Part shown: piece after piece, positions 16,999-28,554 of the stretch
How the letters are laid out: each line of letters opens with the position of its first letter
How positions within the stretch are numbered: position 1 is the first letter of the stretch
Assembly (NCBI RefSeq): GCF_007197555.1
Contig: NZ_CP041614.1
Location: forward strand, 3,588,001-3,652,000
Source: Shewanella psychropiezotolerans
Lineage (GTDB): Bacteria; Pseudomonadota; Gammaproteobacteria; Enterobacterales; Shewanellaceae
Length of the DNA stretch: 64,000 bases
Reading direction: 5' to 3'
Notes under the pieces: model-generated
Databases searched by the model: none
Seen by the model: the letters and a program-made list of their open reading frames with translations, nothing else
What the model was told of the DNA's origin: nothing
Translations under genes and position numbers: made by a program

Positions 16999-17025
16999 AT
17001 GAGCTTAAATTCACTTCTTAAGCCG

Positions 17026-18063
17026 TTACTTATCGCGCCAGATCATCACTTGCGCCTCTTCGCCGCTCTTGCGGGTCGCTCGGTACATGCCTTCGGTATT
17101 AAATGGCGTAGCGATATTGCCACGCTGATCTATCGCGATAACTCCCCCCGTACCGCCAGCTGTAATTAGACGCTGGTTGATGACCTCGTCCGCCGCCTGG
17201 ATGATTGATTTCTGCTGATATTTCACCTTAGCGCAGATATCTCCCGCCACTTGGTAACGAATAAAGTACTCTCCATGACCCGTCGCCGATACCGCGCAGA
17301 CACCATTTTCGGCGTAGGTTCCGGCACCTATGATTGGAGAATCTCCAATCCGCCCATAACGCTTATTGGTCATCCCACCCGTTGACGTGCCAGCGCTGAT
17401 ATTGCCTTGCTTATCGAGAGCGACAGCCCCTACGGTACCCACCTTATATTCAGTATCTAGCTCACTGTGCGCGGCAAGATAATCTTTATCTTCGAGTTTA
17501 GCTTGCTCCATCTTAGCCTTAGCGCGCTGCAGTGCCTCGTATCTATCTTGAGTGTCGAAGCTGTCATTGGCAACCAGTGACACACCTTGAGTCAAGGCAA
17601 ACTCCTCGGCCCCTTCACCATAGAGCATCACATGAACAGATTTATCCATGACCAGACGCGCCAAATCTATCGGATTTTTGATATGTTTAACCCCAGCAAC
17701 GGCGCCGGCTTTCATGGTTTGACCATCCATAATAGATGCATCCATCTCATGCTGCCCATTGTGGGTATAGACTGCCCCCTTGCCCGCATTAAAAAATGGC
17801 GAGTTCTCGAGAACGTTAATGGCAGTGGTAACCGCATTAAGGCTCGAGCCACCTTTATCTAAAACCGCGTACCCTGCGTCGACGGCCTCCTTTAATTTGT
17901 CTCGATAGGCCTGCTCTTTCTCTGGGGTAAAATTACTTGGCTTAATCGTTCCCGCTCCGCCATGAATGGCAATTGAAAACGGCTTATCATCGGCCACGAC
18001 GCCTAAGCTTGAAACGCTCGAAATAGCTAACAGAATGGCGAGTATTTTGTTTTTATTTTTCAC
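17026..18063 (-). CDS. Isoaspartyl peptidase/L-asparaginase, exported Ntn-hydrolase
   Basis: The 345-residue precursor has a signal peptide of about 24 residues (MKNKNKILAILLAISSVSSL..., likely cut after VVA), so it is periplasmic. The rest is a type 2 asparaginase: SIAIHGGAGTI near the start, then the autocleavage site before Thr in KVGTVGAVALD. The cleaved threonine is the N-terminal nucleophile. GTSTGGMTNKRYGRIGDSPI and GTGGVIAID complete the pattern. It hydrolyses beta-aspartyl dipeptides and L-asparagine. It is monocistronic and divergent from tamA. Confidence 0.93.
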   Translation of the reverse strand: MKNKNKILAILLAISSVSSLGVVADDKPFSIAIHGGAGTIKPSNFTPEKEQAYRDKLKEAVDAGYAVLDKGGSSLNAVTTAINVLENSPFFNAGKGAVYTHNGQHEMDASIMDGQTMKAGAVAGVKHIKNPIDLARLVMDKSVHVMLYGEGAEEFALTQGVSLVANDSFDTQDRYEALQRAKAKMEQAKLEDKDYLAAHSELDTEYKVGTVGAVALDKQGNISAGTSTGGMTNKRYGRIGDSPIIGAGTYAENGVCAVSATGHGEYFIRYQVAGDICAKVKYQQKSIIQAADEVINQRLITAGGTGGVIAIDQRGNIATPFNTEGMYRATRKSGEEAQVMIWRDK

Positions 18064-18199
18064 TTTGAAGGCCTTTAATTTTTATTTGCACTCTTTGTAA
18101 CCATTTTTAGTGCTAATTACAATCATAAGCTTGCTAGAAATCAATTATATAGTGACAATATACTCAGCCTTCTTTACTCACTGAATAGAGCCCGATTTT

Positions 18200-20052
18200 T
18201 TGCAATTATCTTCTTTCCGCTTATGGCCACTGAGCATCATTTTATTGAGCAGCCTGCTCAGCGCATTTCCTGTAATGGCAAATAATTTCCTAATATTAAA
18301 GATCACAGGAGCGAATGCCTCCCTAAACCGCAACATTGAAGCCCATTTAGGGACTTTACCAAGCTCAGAAGTCCAGCGACGGGCTTTTATCTTCAATGCC
18401 GAAGATAATGTGATCGCGGCATTGAATTCTCTGGGTATTACCATGGGGAGATGGTACAAGATGTGCAAACCAGTCCTGATTCACCTTGGATTTTATCATT
18501 AGATGTGACCCCTGGAGAGCCCACCCGCATCGAATGGATTGACTTACATTTTGACGGTGAGATCCTCGAAGACGCGTTTATCCTGCAATGGCTCGACAAA
18601 GTTGCCATCAAACCTGGAGATATTCTTAATCACGGCAAGTACGAATTGATGAAATCTCAGTTGATCACACTCGCACTAGCCAGAGGTTATTTCGATGGTA
18701 ATTATGTTCAGTCTTCCATCGAAGTTAACCGTGATATAAACACGGCGAAGATAACCCTGCATTATGATTCAGGACCCAGGTACCGTATGGGAGAGGTAAG
18801 TTTTGAAGGCCATAGCTTACAAGATGGACTTCTAGACACCTTAATTCCATTTGACAAAGGCTCGCCCTATAGCACTGGGAGTTTATCTAGGTTAAACCGG
18901 GAGCTATTAGACACCAGCTACTTTTCTAACATCAAAGTATTGCCTCAGGTTGATAAAGCGATAGGGCTAGATGTTCCCATCAAGGTTGAATTGAGCCCCA
19001 AGCCAAGTCACTCGATAGAGTTAGGTTTAGGTGTCGATATAGGCAATACCACAGAAAGCGCCGTCGAGCCAAGAGTCAGCATCAACTGGCGAACGCCACA
19101 GATAAACAGCTACGGGCATTCCCAAGAAACCAGTTTAGAATGGTCCCCGGATAGACCCAAATATCTTACCACTTACACTATCCCATTGACCCATCCTTTG
19201 GATGATCAACTAAAAATCCGTTTTGGTATGCTCAGGGATAAATACGGTGTGACTCAGGTCTACGATCCCAATGATAACAAGTTCACCAATACCGGTGAAC
19301 TCGAGGCGAGTAAAGGCCTAATAGCCGTAATACGTCAGCAAAGGCTCTCTAATAACTGGATAATGAATTACTCTGTTGAAGCTATGAGAGAGTATTACAC
19401 TCAATCTGGTACCGACTACTCACCCAAGTTTCTGCTCTTTGGTGCCAGCATCTCCAAAACCACCCGTGGCGATAACACCTTAGACCCTAAGTCTGGCTTT
19501 TTTCAGTATTACAGCATTGAGTATGCGAATCCCGATTTAGGCTCGGCTATTCAGCTCACGCGTATACAGACAAAATACAAATGGATTAACACCTTTTTCG
19601 AGAAACACAGAATAGTTTCTCGATTAGACTTAGGTGTAAACTTAGCCGATGACGATGAAGATGAGCTAGCCCTTATTCCCCCTTCATTACGCTATTTTGC
19701 CGGTGGTGATCAGAGTATCAGGGGCTACAGCTATCAGGAACTGGGACCTTACCTCGACTACACCAATAGTGGTGGCGATGAAGTCAGAGAAGTTGTCGGT
19801 GGACGTTACCTGATGGTGGGAAGTCTCGAGTATCAGTATTACGTCACCCCAACTTGGCGTGTGGGCACCTTTATCGATGCGGGTAATGCATTCGATGTTA
19901 ACCAAATAGAGCCCATCGTCTCTGTGGGTGGCGGATTACATTGGATATCGCCTATCGGACCTATCAAGCTCGATCTCGGTGTTGGCCTCAAAGAGACTGA
20001 TACAGTAGACAGGCCATGGCGCATCCATTTGACTATGGGGGCAGAGCTATGA
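18200..20052 (+). CDS. tamA: TamA outer-membrane translocation protein, one frameshift in the sequence
   Basis: TamA is a BamA/Omp85-family outer-membrane barrel that works with TamB in envelope assembly. The gene opens at a TTG (18200) with a signal peptide (residues about 1-27, ending PVMA) and POTRA 1 (NNFLILKITGAN ... LNRNIEAHLGTLPSSEVQRR ... NVIAALNSLG). A single base is missing at the GGG at 18433-18435. With it restored, the reading continues YYHGEMVQDVQ into a frame open from 18436 to 20052, with the remaining POTRA domains and the barrel (GGDQSIRGYSYQELGP is the conserved L6 loop RGY). The stop overlaps tamB by ATGA. Read literally, the gene is broken, but see the homopolymer finding. 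Confidence 0.9.
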
Positions 20053-23000
20053 CCCAAGAATCAAATGACGTTACCATCAATGAGCCAGAGCAACCCACAA
20101 AATCATCCACTGGAAAACCAGAGAAAAAAACGGGCTATCTATACACGCTTTGGCGAAGCTTCAAGCTTGTTTCGCGCACCTTAGTTTATATCCCACTGGG
20201 TTTTCTGATCACATTTGCACTCTTAATCGGCACCCATATAGGCAGCCGGATAACTGTGTTATTAGCAGATGCTTTAGTGCCAGATCTGCAGATCACCTAT
20301 GTCGGCGGTGCTATCAATAACAGGCTCGAGGTCACGGATGTCCGTTGGCAGATCCCGGGAGTTGCAGTAGAGCTGGATGACTTAACCTTAGATTGGCACC
20401 CCTTATGTCTGCTACGTAAACAGCTTTGTGTTAGTGAACTGTTAGCGTCGAGAGTCATTGTCGAAATAGATACTGATTTACCCTCAGAACAACAAACATC
20501 CATAATAGAGAAAGAAACAGCCGAACTTAGCGAAGCAACTGAAGCTACAAAGCCGGCTAAGAATGATATAAAAGAGCAAGAGGGACTGGATGAAATCAAT
20601 GAAGAGATCACCCTGCCTTTCGGCATAGATCTGACTAAGGCTGACTTGGCGAATGTCAGAGTCAGGGTCGATGATATGCATTTCAATGTATCGCGTCTAC
20701 AAACAAGAGCACAATGGCAATCAACAGGTATCAGAGTGAATTATTTAACCTCTCAAGATCTGCTGGTCGATATTCCATTATCAAGCGATTCAGATAAGTA
20801 TTCACAACTAGATATAGACCAAGATAACACTTGGGCCATGGCAGATTTACCTCGAGTTTTTATGCCTATTCCCGTATTTGCCGAACGTGTTTCCCTCACC
20901 AAGAGTCATCTAAGGCTTGGGCAGAGAGACGACCTTTTCTCCCAGATAGACTTTGAAGCCAGTTATCACAGTTTCCTCATCCATATCGAGAACCTTAAGG
21001 TCCATCACACCTATGGTAAGGTCGAGCTTGAGGGCGAGATATCCCTCATCGATGATTACCCAATGGATGTTATTGCGGTCATAGATGCCGGGCATGTCGA
21101 TGAGATACCGGGATTGGGACAGCAACATGCCACTTTAGCATTATCCGGAGGCTTTAATAGACTCAAGATAGAATCGAGCGGCAAGGGTCATATCGACTAT
21201 TCACTGACTGGCGATATTGCACTGGCCGACCCTAAACTGGCTTATCATCTTTCTCTCACATCTAAACAACTGGGTTGGCCCTTAGACAAAAATACCTATT
21301 CAGCCCAGTCTGTCGACCTTGAAAGTGTGGGTGATCTCGATCTGCAAAACCTGACGTTCTCAGGACAAGTTAACAGCCCTTACCACCCCATTTTGGCTAT
21401 CGACGCCCAGCTGACACATGCTGGTTCTGAAGTCGAAGTAAAACATTTGAGAGCAAAAGGGGAACTAGGTGACATAGAAATTTCCGGCCATGCCAGCTAC
21501 GCAAAAAACATCAGCTGGAATGCGGCTATCAATGCCATAGATTTTGATATGGAGCAGCTGGCATTACCCCTTGATAATCCGTTACCGGAGAGTTTCATCA
21601 GCGGTAGGTTTAACACCCGAGGTAAGGTGCAGAAAAAACAGTGGCGAGTGGCTATATCTCAATCAGATTTAACGGGTGAAATTCAAGGATACCCTTTTCA
21701 TCTCATTGGCGATCTCAGCTTGGATAATAAACTCCATCTCAGTGCCGACAGCTTAAAACTGAGCGCCTTACAATCCATTTTGACCATTTCGGGCACAGCC
21801 GACGAATACTGGTCAATCAATGCCCAACTCGATGTTCCCGATCTTAACCTCTGGCACCCGGATTCATCTGGCAGTATCAAGGCTAAGATTAATGTGTCGG
21901 GAGAAAGTGACCACCCTGAAGTCAGAGTCTCAGCCAAGGCGCTGGATCTGCAGTTTGAACATTTCAAGCTAGAGCAAGCCCAGATTAAAGGTTTCTATCG
22001 TCCGCTGGATAATCAAGAGTTTGCCCTAACACTTGATACTGGAGAGTTTAAATATAATACACAGCAACTAGACTCAATCACACTGAGTATTGAGGGAGAC
22101 GAGCAGCATCAAAAGCTGAACCTACAGACATCGGGAGAGTATAGACTCGACACGCAAATATACTCGAACCTTAACACCAAAACTGAAACGTTAGTCGCTG
22201 AGGTCAGAAGATTAAGCTTGAGTTCTATCTTAGGTGATTGGGATCTGGAAGCGCCTTTTAATGTATCTTGGGACAATCTAAGCCAGACAGGCTTACTCAG
22301 TACCTTTTGTTGGCTCAACATCGATGGCAAATTTTGTCTGGATGACCAAGCCGAGCTTGGCGAAAATGGTGATGCCAGTATAAAATTCCAGGGAGACATA
22401 GGTGCCATATTAGCGCCGATATTGCCCGACAACTTGATATGGCAAGCGCCGGCAAAATTATCTTCACATTTGATATGGGCCAAAGATACTAAACCTCAAG
22501 GTGCCTTGAATCTTGATTTCGAACCTGGTTATCTCAGCCTGAAAAACAATCAGCGCAGCGTGGATATAGGTTATAAAACACTCGCACTGCACGCCTCACT
22601 AGATGAGAAGATATTATCAACGCAACTGCGATTCGATTCACATGATATCGCGAGTTGGGAAGGACGACTAGACATCGCGGTGACCCCAGACCGAACGCTA
22701 TCGGGTTATACAAAATTACATAAGATAAACTTAAATGCATTGGCAGAGTTTTTACCTCAACTGGAAATCATACAGGGGAATATATCCAGTGAGTTGAAAA
22801 TAGCGGGCACATTAGATCAACCCGATGTTTCCGGTCAGCTACTACTGGAAAATGGTGAACTCCTGGCGGCAGCGAACCCAACACTCTTTGAAGATATTAA
22901 GCTTGCGGTGTCCCTATCAGGTCAACGTGCCCTACTCGATGGAACCTGGAACATGGGAGAGGGTCAGGCTAAGCTCGTAGGCAACATAGACTGGAGCACA

Positions 23001-23981
23001 GGTACGCTCAATGGCAATATTCAAGTTAACGGTAATGACTTAGTTATCATTCAACCTCCTCTGGCCATCATCAATGTCTCACCCGATCTTGACTTTAGTT
23101 TCACTAAAGACAGTTTCAATATAAAAGGTGCAATCGAAGTACCTTCAGGCCATATAAAAATAGTGCAGCTGCCCGAAGGAGGCGTCGAGGTATCTAAAGA
23201 TGTGGTCTTTAACGACAGTCTCTCAACGGGGGAAATCAATCAAAATCCCTTGGCTCTCACATCTGACATAAAAATCAAGCTCGCAGACAACCTAAAAATT
23301 GATGGAATGGGTCTCAAAGGTAAGCTAACAGGCGTCTTAGAGTTAAAACAAGAAGCCTTTAAGCCAGCACTACTCTACGGTGATATACGCGTTGTAGACG
23401 GTAAATATAAGTTCATGGGGCAAACTTTAGATATTAAGGCCGGTGAAGTCCAATTTATTGGCCCAATGGAAGTGCCTAACCTTAATATCGAGGCGGTAAG
23501 AGAGATCAAAGATGAAGATGTCTTGGCCGGAGTAAGAATAACAGGCACGCCACTCAAGCCCGTTGTCACCTTATTCTCTAGCCCAACCAAGGAACAAGCC
23601 GAAATACTCTCATACATCATCAAGGGTACAGGATTTCACAGCAATGATAATGAACAGAACAGTGGTTTGATGTTGGGTGCGGCGCTGACCTTGAGTAATC
23701 AGATCGGTGGTGGTGCTGTGAATAACATCGGCGATTCGGCAACCGGATTAATTGAAAAACTTGGATTTTCAAATGTTCAACTCGATGCTAATGATGACGG
23801 CCGTGTGGCTATCAGTGGTTTCATCGGCGAAGATCTGATGGTCAAATATGGTTATGGCGTCTTTAATCCTGGTTATGAGATGACTGTCAGGTATTACTTA
23901 TTATCACAGCTCTATTTAGAGACTGTATCGGGCACCATAGAGCAGTCATTAGATATCTACTATAACTTCGATATCGATTAG
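20049..23981 (+). CDS. tamB: TamB, inner-membrane-anchored translocation and lipid-transfer protein
   Basis: TamB spans the periplasm and partners TamA. The start ATG at 20049 overlaps the tamA stop (ATGA); a longer frame from 20016 is unlikely. The 1310-residue protein has one N-terminal helix (LVYIPLGFLITFALLIGTHI), a long periplasmic beta-rich AsmA-like body, and the C-terminal TamB (DUF490) domain of about 300 residues ending YGVFNPGYEMTVRYYLLSQL and then SLDIYYNFDID, with the terminal aromatic strand that contacts TamA. An acidic, low-complexity segment (about 150-190) is unusual but harmless. Coupled translation with tamA fits a fixed-ratio complex. Confidence 0.95.
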   Translation: MTQESNDVTINEPEQPTKSSTGKPEKKTGYLYTLWRSFKLVSRTLVYIPLGFLITFALLIGTHIGSRITVLLADALVPDLQITYVGGAINNRLEVTDVRWQIPGVAVELDDLTLDWHPLCLLRKQLCVSELLASRVIVEIDTDLPSEQQTSIIEKETAELSEATEATKPAKNDIKEQEGLDEINEEITLPFGIDLTKADLANVRVRVDDMHFNVSRLQTRAQWQSTGIRVNYLTSQDLLVDIPLSSDSDKYSQLDIDQDNTWAMADLPRVFMPIPVFAERVSLTKSHLRLGQRDDLFSQIDFEASYHSFLIHIENLKVHHTYGKVELEGEISLIDDYPMDVIAVIDAGHVDEIPGLGQQHATLALSGGFNRLKIESSGKGHIDYSLTGDIALADPKLAYHLSLTSKQLGWPLDKNTYSAQSVDLESVGDLDLQNLTFSGQVNSPYHPILAIDAQLTHAGSEVEVKHLRAKGELGDIEISGHASYAKNISWNAAINAIDFDMEQLALPLDNPLPESFISGRFNTRGKVQKKQWRVAISQSDLTGEIQGYPFHLIGDLSLDNKLHLSADSLKLSALQSILTISGTADEYWSINAQLDVPDLNLWHPDSSGSIKAKINVSGESDHPEVRVSAKALDLQFEHFKLEQAQIKGFYRPLDNQEFALTLDTGEFKYNTQQLDSITLSIEGDEQHQKLNLQTSGEYRLDTQIYSNLNTKTETLVAEVRRLSLSSILGDWDLEAPFNVSWDNLSQTGLLSTFCWLNIDGKFCLDDQAELGENGDASIKFQGDIGAILAPILPDNLIWQAPAKLSSHLIWAKDTKPQGALNLDFEPGYLSLKNNQRSVDIGYKTLALHASLDEKILSTQLRFDSHDIASWEGRLDIAVTPDRTLSGYTKLHKINLNALAEFLPQLEIIQGNISSELKIAGTLDQPDVSGQLLLENGELLAAANPTLFEDIKLAVSLSGQRALLDGTWNMGEGQAKLVGNIDWSTGTLNGNIQVNGNDLVIIQPPLAIINVSPDLDFSFTKDSFNIKGAIEVPSGHIKIVQLPEGGVEVSKDVVFNDSLSTGEINQNPLALTSDIKIKLADNLKIDGMGLKGKLTGVLELKQEAFKPALLYGDIRVVDGKYKFMGQTLDIKAGEVQFIGPMEVPNLNIEAVREIKDEDVLAGVRITGTPLKPVVTLFSSPTKEQAEILSYIIKGTGFHSNDNEQNSGLMLGAALTLSNQIGGGAVNNIGDSATGLIEKLGFSNVQLDANDDGRVAISGFIGEDLMVKYGYGVFNPGYEMTVRYYLLSQLYLETVSGTIEQSLDIYYNFDID

Positions 23982-24053
23982 GCTTGCTTTTTAACTGAGA
24001 AATACTCAGTGATGCCATTTAAATAAGTCTGTTCAGTGACATCATCAAAATGA

Positions 24054-25372
24054 TTAAAACCAGCTCAGGCCGATACTAATAATGATTCCGGTGATGATGA
24101 GCTGCACCAGACAGAAGCCCATAATATCGCGAGCTTTTAGACCTGCGATAGCCAGTACTGGAAGTGCCCAGAATGGCTGAATAAGGTTAGTCCAAGCATC
24201 CCCCAGGCTACAGCCATAGCAACTCGGGCTACATCAGCCCCCAAAGCTTCGGCAGCTGGCAACATAATTGGAGCTTGTACAGCCCACTGACCACCACCCG
24301 ATGGTACAAAAATATTGATGATCCCTGCGCTGATAAAACTAAAAAAGGGCAGACTCTCAGCACTGGCGATGGAAACAAAGCCCTCGGAAATACTCTGAGC
24401 CAAGCCCGATTGCATCATAACAGCCATTATACCCGCATAAAATGGAAACTGGATGACAATACCAGCGCCCCCTTTGATCGCTTCGTTCAGGCTGTTTAGA
24501 AAATTACGTGGTGTTTGATGCAGGATAATGGCGAGAAATAAAAATAAAAAATTGACGACATTAAGATTCAAACTGCCGCTGTTAGCAAAGAAGTAATAGG
24601 CTAAATACATCAGCCCTGCTCCACCGATACTCCAAGCAAGTAAACGACTGTTCTCTAATTTGTCGGCGGGCCGTTCCGATGCTTGGTTTTCAGAGGCTTG
24701 CTCTTCGTTGTCTGTAAACTTACTCGGATCGACATATACACTGTCTTGTTCTTCGGGCAACATCAACCGATTGACCAGAGGCATAACCACAAACAATATT
24801 GCAAGTAACGCTAAGTTAAATCCGGCGAAGATAGTGTCACTGGTTGCAATAATGCCGATATCTGATTCGGAAAAGTGGCCGGGAGTGGCAATCGTTAATG
24901 GGATGGAACCGGCAAGCCCCGCATGCCAGACTAAAAAACCAGAGTAGGCGCTGGCGACGAGTAAGCGGTAATCGACTCTAACTTTACATGCTAAGGCTTT
25001 AGCAAATAAAGCACCGACCACTAAACCAAACCCCCAGTTGATCCAACTGGCGATAAGTGAAACGACGGTGACTAAGATAATTGCCTGAGAGGCAGACTTA
25101 GCAAACCCTGCGATGTAATTAAGTAATTTTTTAACCGGGGGAGAGCTGGCTAGCATAAAACCTGTGATAAGCACCAGCAGCATCTGCATCGAAAAACTGA
25201 GTAGCGACCAGAAGCCATCACCCCAGTAATTAACAGCTTCTAGTGGTGTTTTCCCCTCTATGATAACTGCCGCAGCCAATACCATTAAGGAGAGCATCAA
25301 GACGAAAATATACGGATCAGGTAAATACCGATCGACTAATTTTACTAATGGTTTTGAGACGTTAGCCAGCAT
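24054..25372 (-). CDS. AtoE-type short-chain fatty acid transporter, one frameshift near the C-terminus
   Basis: This is an inner-membrane permease of the AtoE family, about 440 residues. The start at 25372 (MLANVSKPLVKLVDRYLPDP) fits the family better than one 20 codons upstream. Motifs include GLVVGALFAKALACKVRVDY, LVWHAGLAGSIPLTIATPGH and INIFVPSGGGQWAVQAPIML. Near 24199-24203 one C (G on the coding strand) is missing from a five-base run: the frame reads AVAWGMLGLTL and stops at 24137. Restoring one G gives AWGDAWTNLIQPFWALPVLA and then ARDIMGFCLVQLIITG, the normal family ending, stopping at 24054. Its substrate is probably acetoacetate or butyrate. Confidence 0.88.
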
Positions 25373-25432
25373 GGAGGTTCCTAGTGAATTTTTAGTCAGG
25401 CTAGCAGAGTTCCAACCGCAAGAGAAATCCAA

Positions 25433-25758
25433 ATTGACAGGGAGTAACCAATCAGCAACAAAGGGGCCTGCTAATTAACTTATTAATGGCCTTGTTGAAA
25501 AAGCGTCACTATAGATGCTGTATAACGGTGTCAGTATTTGAGAAGGGATCCTCTATAACACTTTGATGAAGTTTGTTATCTAGAAATAGATCTTGAAGAA
25601 AATGTGTCGAAGTGACACTCAGCCAAGCTGCATGTGACTCTAGTGCAATAGGTTTGGTCAATAGACTACAAATAAAGAAGTTAAACTGACACACCCATAT
25701 AGGATCTACGGTCAGTTTAACTAGATGTTCGATAATTCAGCTAACAGAAAAGCGACGG
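25433..25758. other. Intergenic region between the AtoE-like gene and fadR
   Basis: This stretch carries no supported gene. The only structure is a perfect 12-bp inverted repeat AGTTAAACTGAC (25679-25690) and GTCAGTTTAACT (25711-25722) with a 20-base loop. On the minus strand it is followed by TTCTTTATTTG and may terminate fadR transcription. Confidence 0.5.
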
Positions 25759-26511
25759 TCAATTTTCCGTATTTTGAGTGTGATTATTTTTAAATCTCTG
25801 CCACACCTTACCGCTATTGATACCATAACTGCGCATCAAAGCCGGTATCGCGTTGTGGTTCTTCTCTGCTGCGAGTTGTCTTAGCCCTTCATAAAACTCA
25901 AACGCTAACTCTCGCGCTTTAGGTATGGTGAAATAATCTTTACCAACTCGACTATAAAGGCCTTTAAAGCCATTAAGGATCAGCACATAGAGTGGATTAC
26001 CTGAATTGAACGCTAAAGTATGATGCAGCTGATAATCAAAATCGACATAGGCCTGAGGATCGTCATCTAAACTCGAGATCAGCTCCAATGCTTCCAGTAC
26101 CTTGTCCGGATTATGGCGAACCGCGCCCTTGAAATAGATGGCGCTGATATTGGTTCGGGCCGAGAGTAGCTGTTCCAATAGTACAGGTTCACCGGCAGGA
26201 TTAAGATCGGCAATGGTCTCTAAGACATTGAGACCAGATGATTCCCAGATATCATTGACTCGGGTTGGCTTACCATGTTGAATCGTCAGCCAGCCATCTC
26301 TGGCCAATCGCTGAAGCACTTCTCTGAGTGTGGTTCGTGTAACTCCGATTAATTCAGAAAGCTCACGCTCTGCAGGCAAAATCGTACCTGGGGGGAACTT
26401 ATCTTCCCAAATCGATCGGACAATGTATTTTTCAGCAAAGCTCGCCGGTCCTTTAGCCTCAATGATCCCCGAATCTTTTGAAGTTAAAGGAGGTTTTTGG
26501 GCAATTGTCAT
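25759..26511 (-). CDS. fadR: FadR fatty-acid metabolism regulator
   Basis: FadR is the GntR-family regulator that represses fatty-acid degradation and activates unsaturated fatty-acid synthesis, and is released by long-chain acyl-CoA. The 250-residue protein has the winged helix at about 20-85 with the invariant segment PPGTILPAERELSELIGVTR followed by TTLREVLQRLARDGW, identical in kind to E. coli. The acyl-CoA domain follows (LDDDPQAYVDFDYQLHHTLA, SGNPLYVLILNGFKGLYSR). The N-terminus has about 14 extra residues compared with E. coli. It is divergent from nhaB, the same pairing as in E. coli. fadD at 34-36 kb is a likely target. Confidence 0.96.
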   Translation of the reverse strand: MTIAQKPPLTSKDSGIIEAKGPASFAEKYIVRSIWEDKFPPGTILPAERELSELIGVTRTTLREVLQRLARDGWLTIQHGKPTRVNDIWESSGLNVLETIADLNPAGEPVLLEQLLSARTNISAIYFKGAVRHNPDKVLEALELISSLDDDPQAYVDFDYQLHHTLAFNSGNPLYVLILNGFKGLYSRVGKDYFTIPKARELAFEFYEGLRQLAAEKNHNAIPALMRSYGINSGKVWQRFKNNHTQNTEN

Positions 26512-26817
26512 CAGGTTACTTTTCCCACTCTAGTTCGTGTTGTTTTGAGCACTGATCATACCAGAGCGAGAAAAAATGGAAACCTTATATGAAGTAATAC
26601 TGGTTAAGATCAAAGTTTACTCTCTCAAAAAGGCACAAAATCCCCCCCTCTTCACGACTTTAGGATGTTTTTACCATTTGGATCTAATTTTTAAGCTATT
26701 TTTAAGTATTAGATGTAACTAAGCTATTAAATTAATGGTTTCTTTACGCTAAACTGAGGCGATTCAAATAGACTGTCGTTTTTTACTATCAATCATATAC
26801 CAATTTGAGAGGGTGCC
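26512..26817. other. Divergent fadR/nhaB promoter region
   Basis: These 306 bases contain the divergent promoters. A GAGAGGG ribosome-binding site lies just before the nhaB ATG. AT-rich sequence around 26690-26740 is the likely nhaB promoter, but I see no motif strong enough to place -35 and -10 boxes. No ORF is supported. Confidence 0.4.
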
Positions 26818-28401
26818 ATGCCTGTGACAATGCGTCAGGCGTTTATTGACAACTTCTTGGGAAATTCACCCAAGTGGTTCAAAATCGCGATTATATCTTT
26901 TTTAATAATAAATCCAATAATTTTCTATATTAACCCCTTTGCCGCTGGTTGGTTACTCGTTATCGAGTTCATATTCACCTTAGCCATGGCGCTAAAATGT
27001 TACCCTCTTCAGCCCGGTGGCTTATTAGCCATTCAAGCCGTTGCCATAGGTATGACCTCACCGAGTCAGGTAATGCATGAGATAGAGGCCAATTTAGAAG
27101 TCCTCTTGCTGTTGATCTTCATGGTTGCCGGCATCTATTTTATGAAGCAGTTACTTCTGTTTGCCTTCACTAAAATGATCACTAAGGTGCGCTCTAAAGT
27201 CGCCGTATCCTTAATGTTCTGCTTAGCGTCCGCCTTCTTATCGGCCTTTCTCGATGCATTAACCGTCATCGCGGTGATCATTGCCGTGGCCATAGGTTTC
27301 TACTCCATCTACCATAAAGTAGCCTCGGGTAAATCTTTCTCTGATGATCATGACCATACAGATGAAGGCAATAACCAATTGTGTGAAGAGGAATTAGAAA
27401 ACTTCCGCGGTTTCCTGCGTAATTTATTGATGCATGCCGGCGTAGGTACCGCGCTAGGTGGTGTCTGTACTATGGTGGGAGAACCACAAAATTTAATCAT
27501 AGCCGCACAAGCAAACTGGCAATTCGCCGAATTTGCGATACGTATGTCACCGGTCACTTTGCCCGTCTTTATTGCTGGCATAGCGACCTGTTACCTGGTA
27601 GAGAAATTTAAGGTCTTCAGCTACGGCGTACAACTGCCAGAAGCCGTACATAAGATACTATCGGATTACGATGCCCATGAAGATGCACATCGTACTAAAC
27701 ACGATAAGATGAAGCTGGTCGTTCAGGCCCTCATCGGTGTATGGTTGGTACTAGGCTTGGCTTTACACTTAGCCTCAGTTGGCTTAATAGGCCTGTCGGT
27801 TATCATACTTGCAACGGCTTTCAATGGTATCACCAACGAACATGCACTGGGTAAGGCATTCGAAGAAGCCCTGCCTTTTACCGCACTGTTGGCGGTATTC
27901 TTTGCCATCGTCGGTGTCATTATCGATCAACAGCTGTTCGCACCAGTGATTCAATGGGCACTGAGTTACGAAGGTAACACTCAGCTCGTTATCTTCTACA
28001 TCGCCAACGGCTTGCTCTCTATGGTTAGCGATAATGTCTTTGTCGGCACTGTCTATATTAACGAGCTCAAGGCAGTTCTGCTCAACGGACAGATCACCCG
28101 CGACCAATTCGACTTGTTAGCCGTCGCCGTGAATACGGGTACTAACTTGCCATCGGTTGCGACACCGAACGGCCAGGCAGCCTTCCTGTTCTTGTTAACC
28201 TCGGCAATTGCTCCACTCATACGCCTCTCATACGGGCGCATGGTATGGATGGCTTTACCTTACACCATAGTCTTATCCATAGTCGGTGTGTTGGCCATTC
28301 AGCTAGGTGCACTCGAGCACATGACTCAGTACTTCTATGACTCAGGCATACTCATTCACCATTCGGCGAAAGAAGCTGTGGGTGCAGTGACAGGTCATTA
28401 A
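26818..28401 (+). CDS. nhaB: Na+/H+ antiporter NhaB
   Basis: NhaB exchanges two cytoplasmic Na+ for three H+ and keeps sodium and pH balance. The 527-residue membrane protein is complete with about 12 helices. Family segments include [59 protein letters not shown] followed by PQNLIIA, and [20 protein letters not shown] sodium antiporter of this kind suits a marine bacterium. It is followed by a clear terminator at 28441. Confidence 0.97.
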   Translation: MPVTMRQAFIDNFLGNSPKWFKIAIISFLIINPIIFYINPFAAGWLLVIEFIFTLAMALKCYPLQPGGLLAIQAVAIGMTSPSQVMHEIEANLEVLLLLIFMVAGIYFMKQLLLFAFTKMITKVRSKVAVSLMFCLASAFLSAFLDALTVIAVIIAVAIGFYSIYHKVASGKSFSDDHDHTDEGNNQLCEEELENFRGFLRNLLMHAGVGTALGGVCTMVGEPQNLIIAAQANWQFAEFAIRMSPVTLPVFIAGIATCYLVEKFKVFSYGVQLPEAVHKILSDYDAHEDAHRTKHDKMKLVVQALIGVWLVLGLALHLASVGLIGLSVIILATAFNGITNEHALGKAFEEALPFTALLAVFFAIVGVIIDQQLFAPVIQWALSYEGNTQLVIFYIANGLLSMVSDNVFVGTVYINELKAVLLNGQITRDQFDLLAVAVNTGTNLPSVATPNGQAAFLFLLTSAIAPLIRLSYGRMVWMALPYTIVLSIVGVLAIQLGALEHMTQYFYDSGILIHHSAKEAVGAVTGH

Positions 28402-28440
28402 AACCGATACTGAACTTTTACCCGCTATTCCAGTCTTATA

Positions 28441-28462
28441 AACGCCCTTCGTGGGCGTTTTT
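28441..28462 (+). terminator. Intrinsic terminator after nhaB
   Basis: Stem AACGCCC/GGGCGTT with a TTCGT loop is followed by TTTTT, 40 bases after the nhaB stop. Confidence 0.85.
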
Positions 28463-28554
28463 CATTGGCTCATTCACCACTGTACGATATGATTTATCAA
28501 TAATTTGGCTAGGGCCTAGCCTGCAGTATAAAAGAATATTACGGAGAATATGAT

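Noticed and set aside
18178..18468. Minus-strand 96-codon frame opposite the tamA start
   Set aside because: The plus strand encodes the TamA signal peptide and POTRA 1; the antisense frame is a shadow.
18200..20052. tamA as a true pseudogene
   Set aside because: One missing base in a G run with otherwise perfect sequence, in a window where eight other G/C runs behave the same, argues for sequence error.
25509..25694. Minus-strand 61-codon frame between the AtoE-like gene and fadR
   Set aside because: No family features and no convincing ribosome-binding site; left as intergenic.
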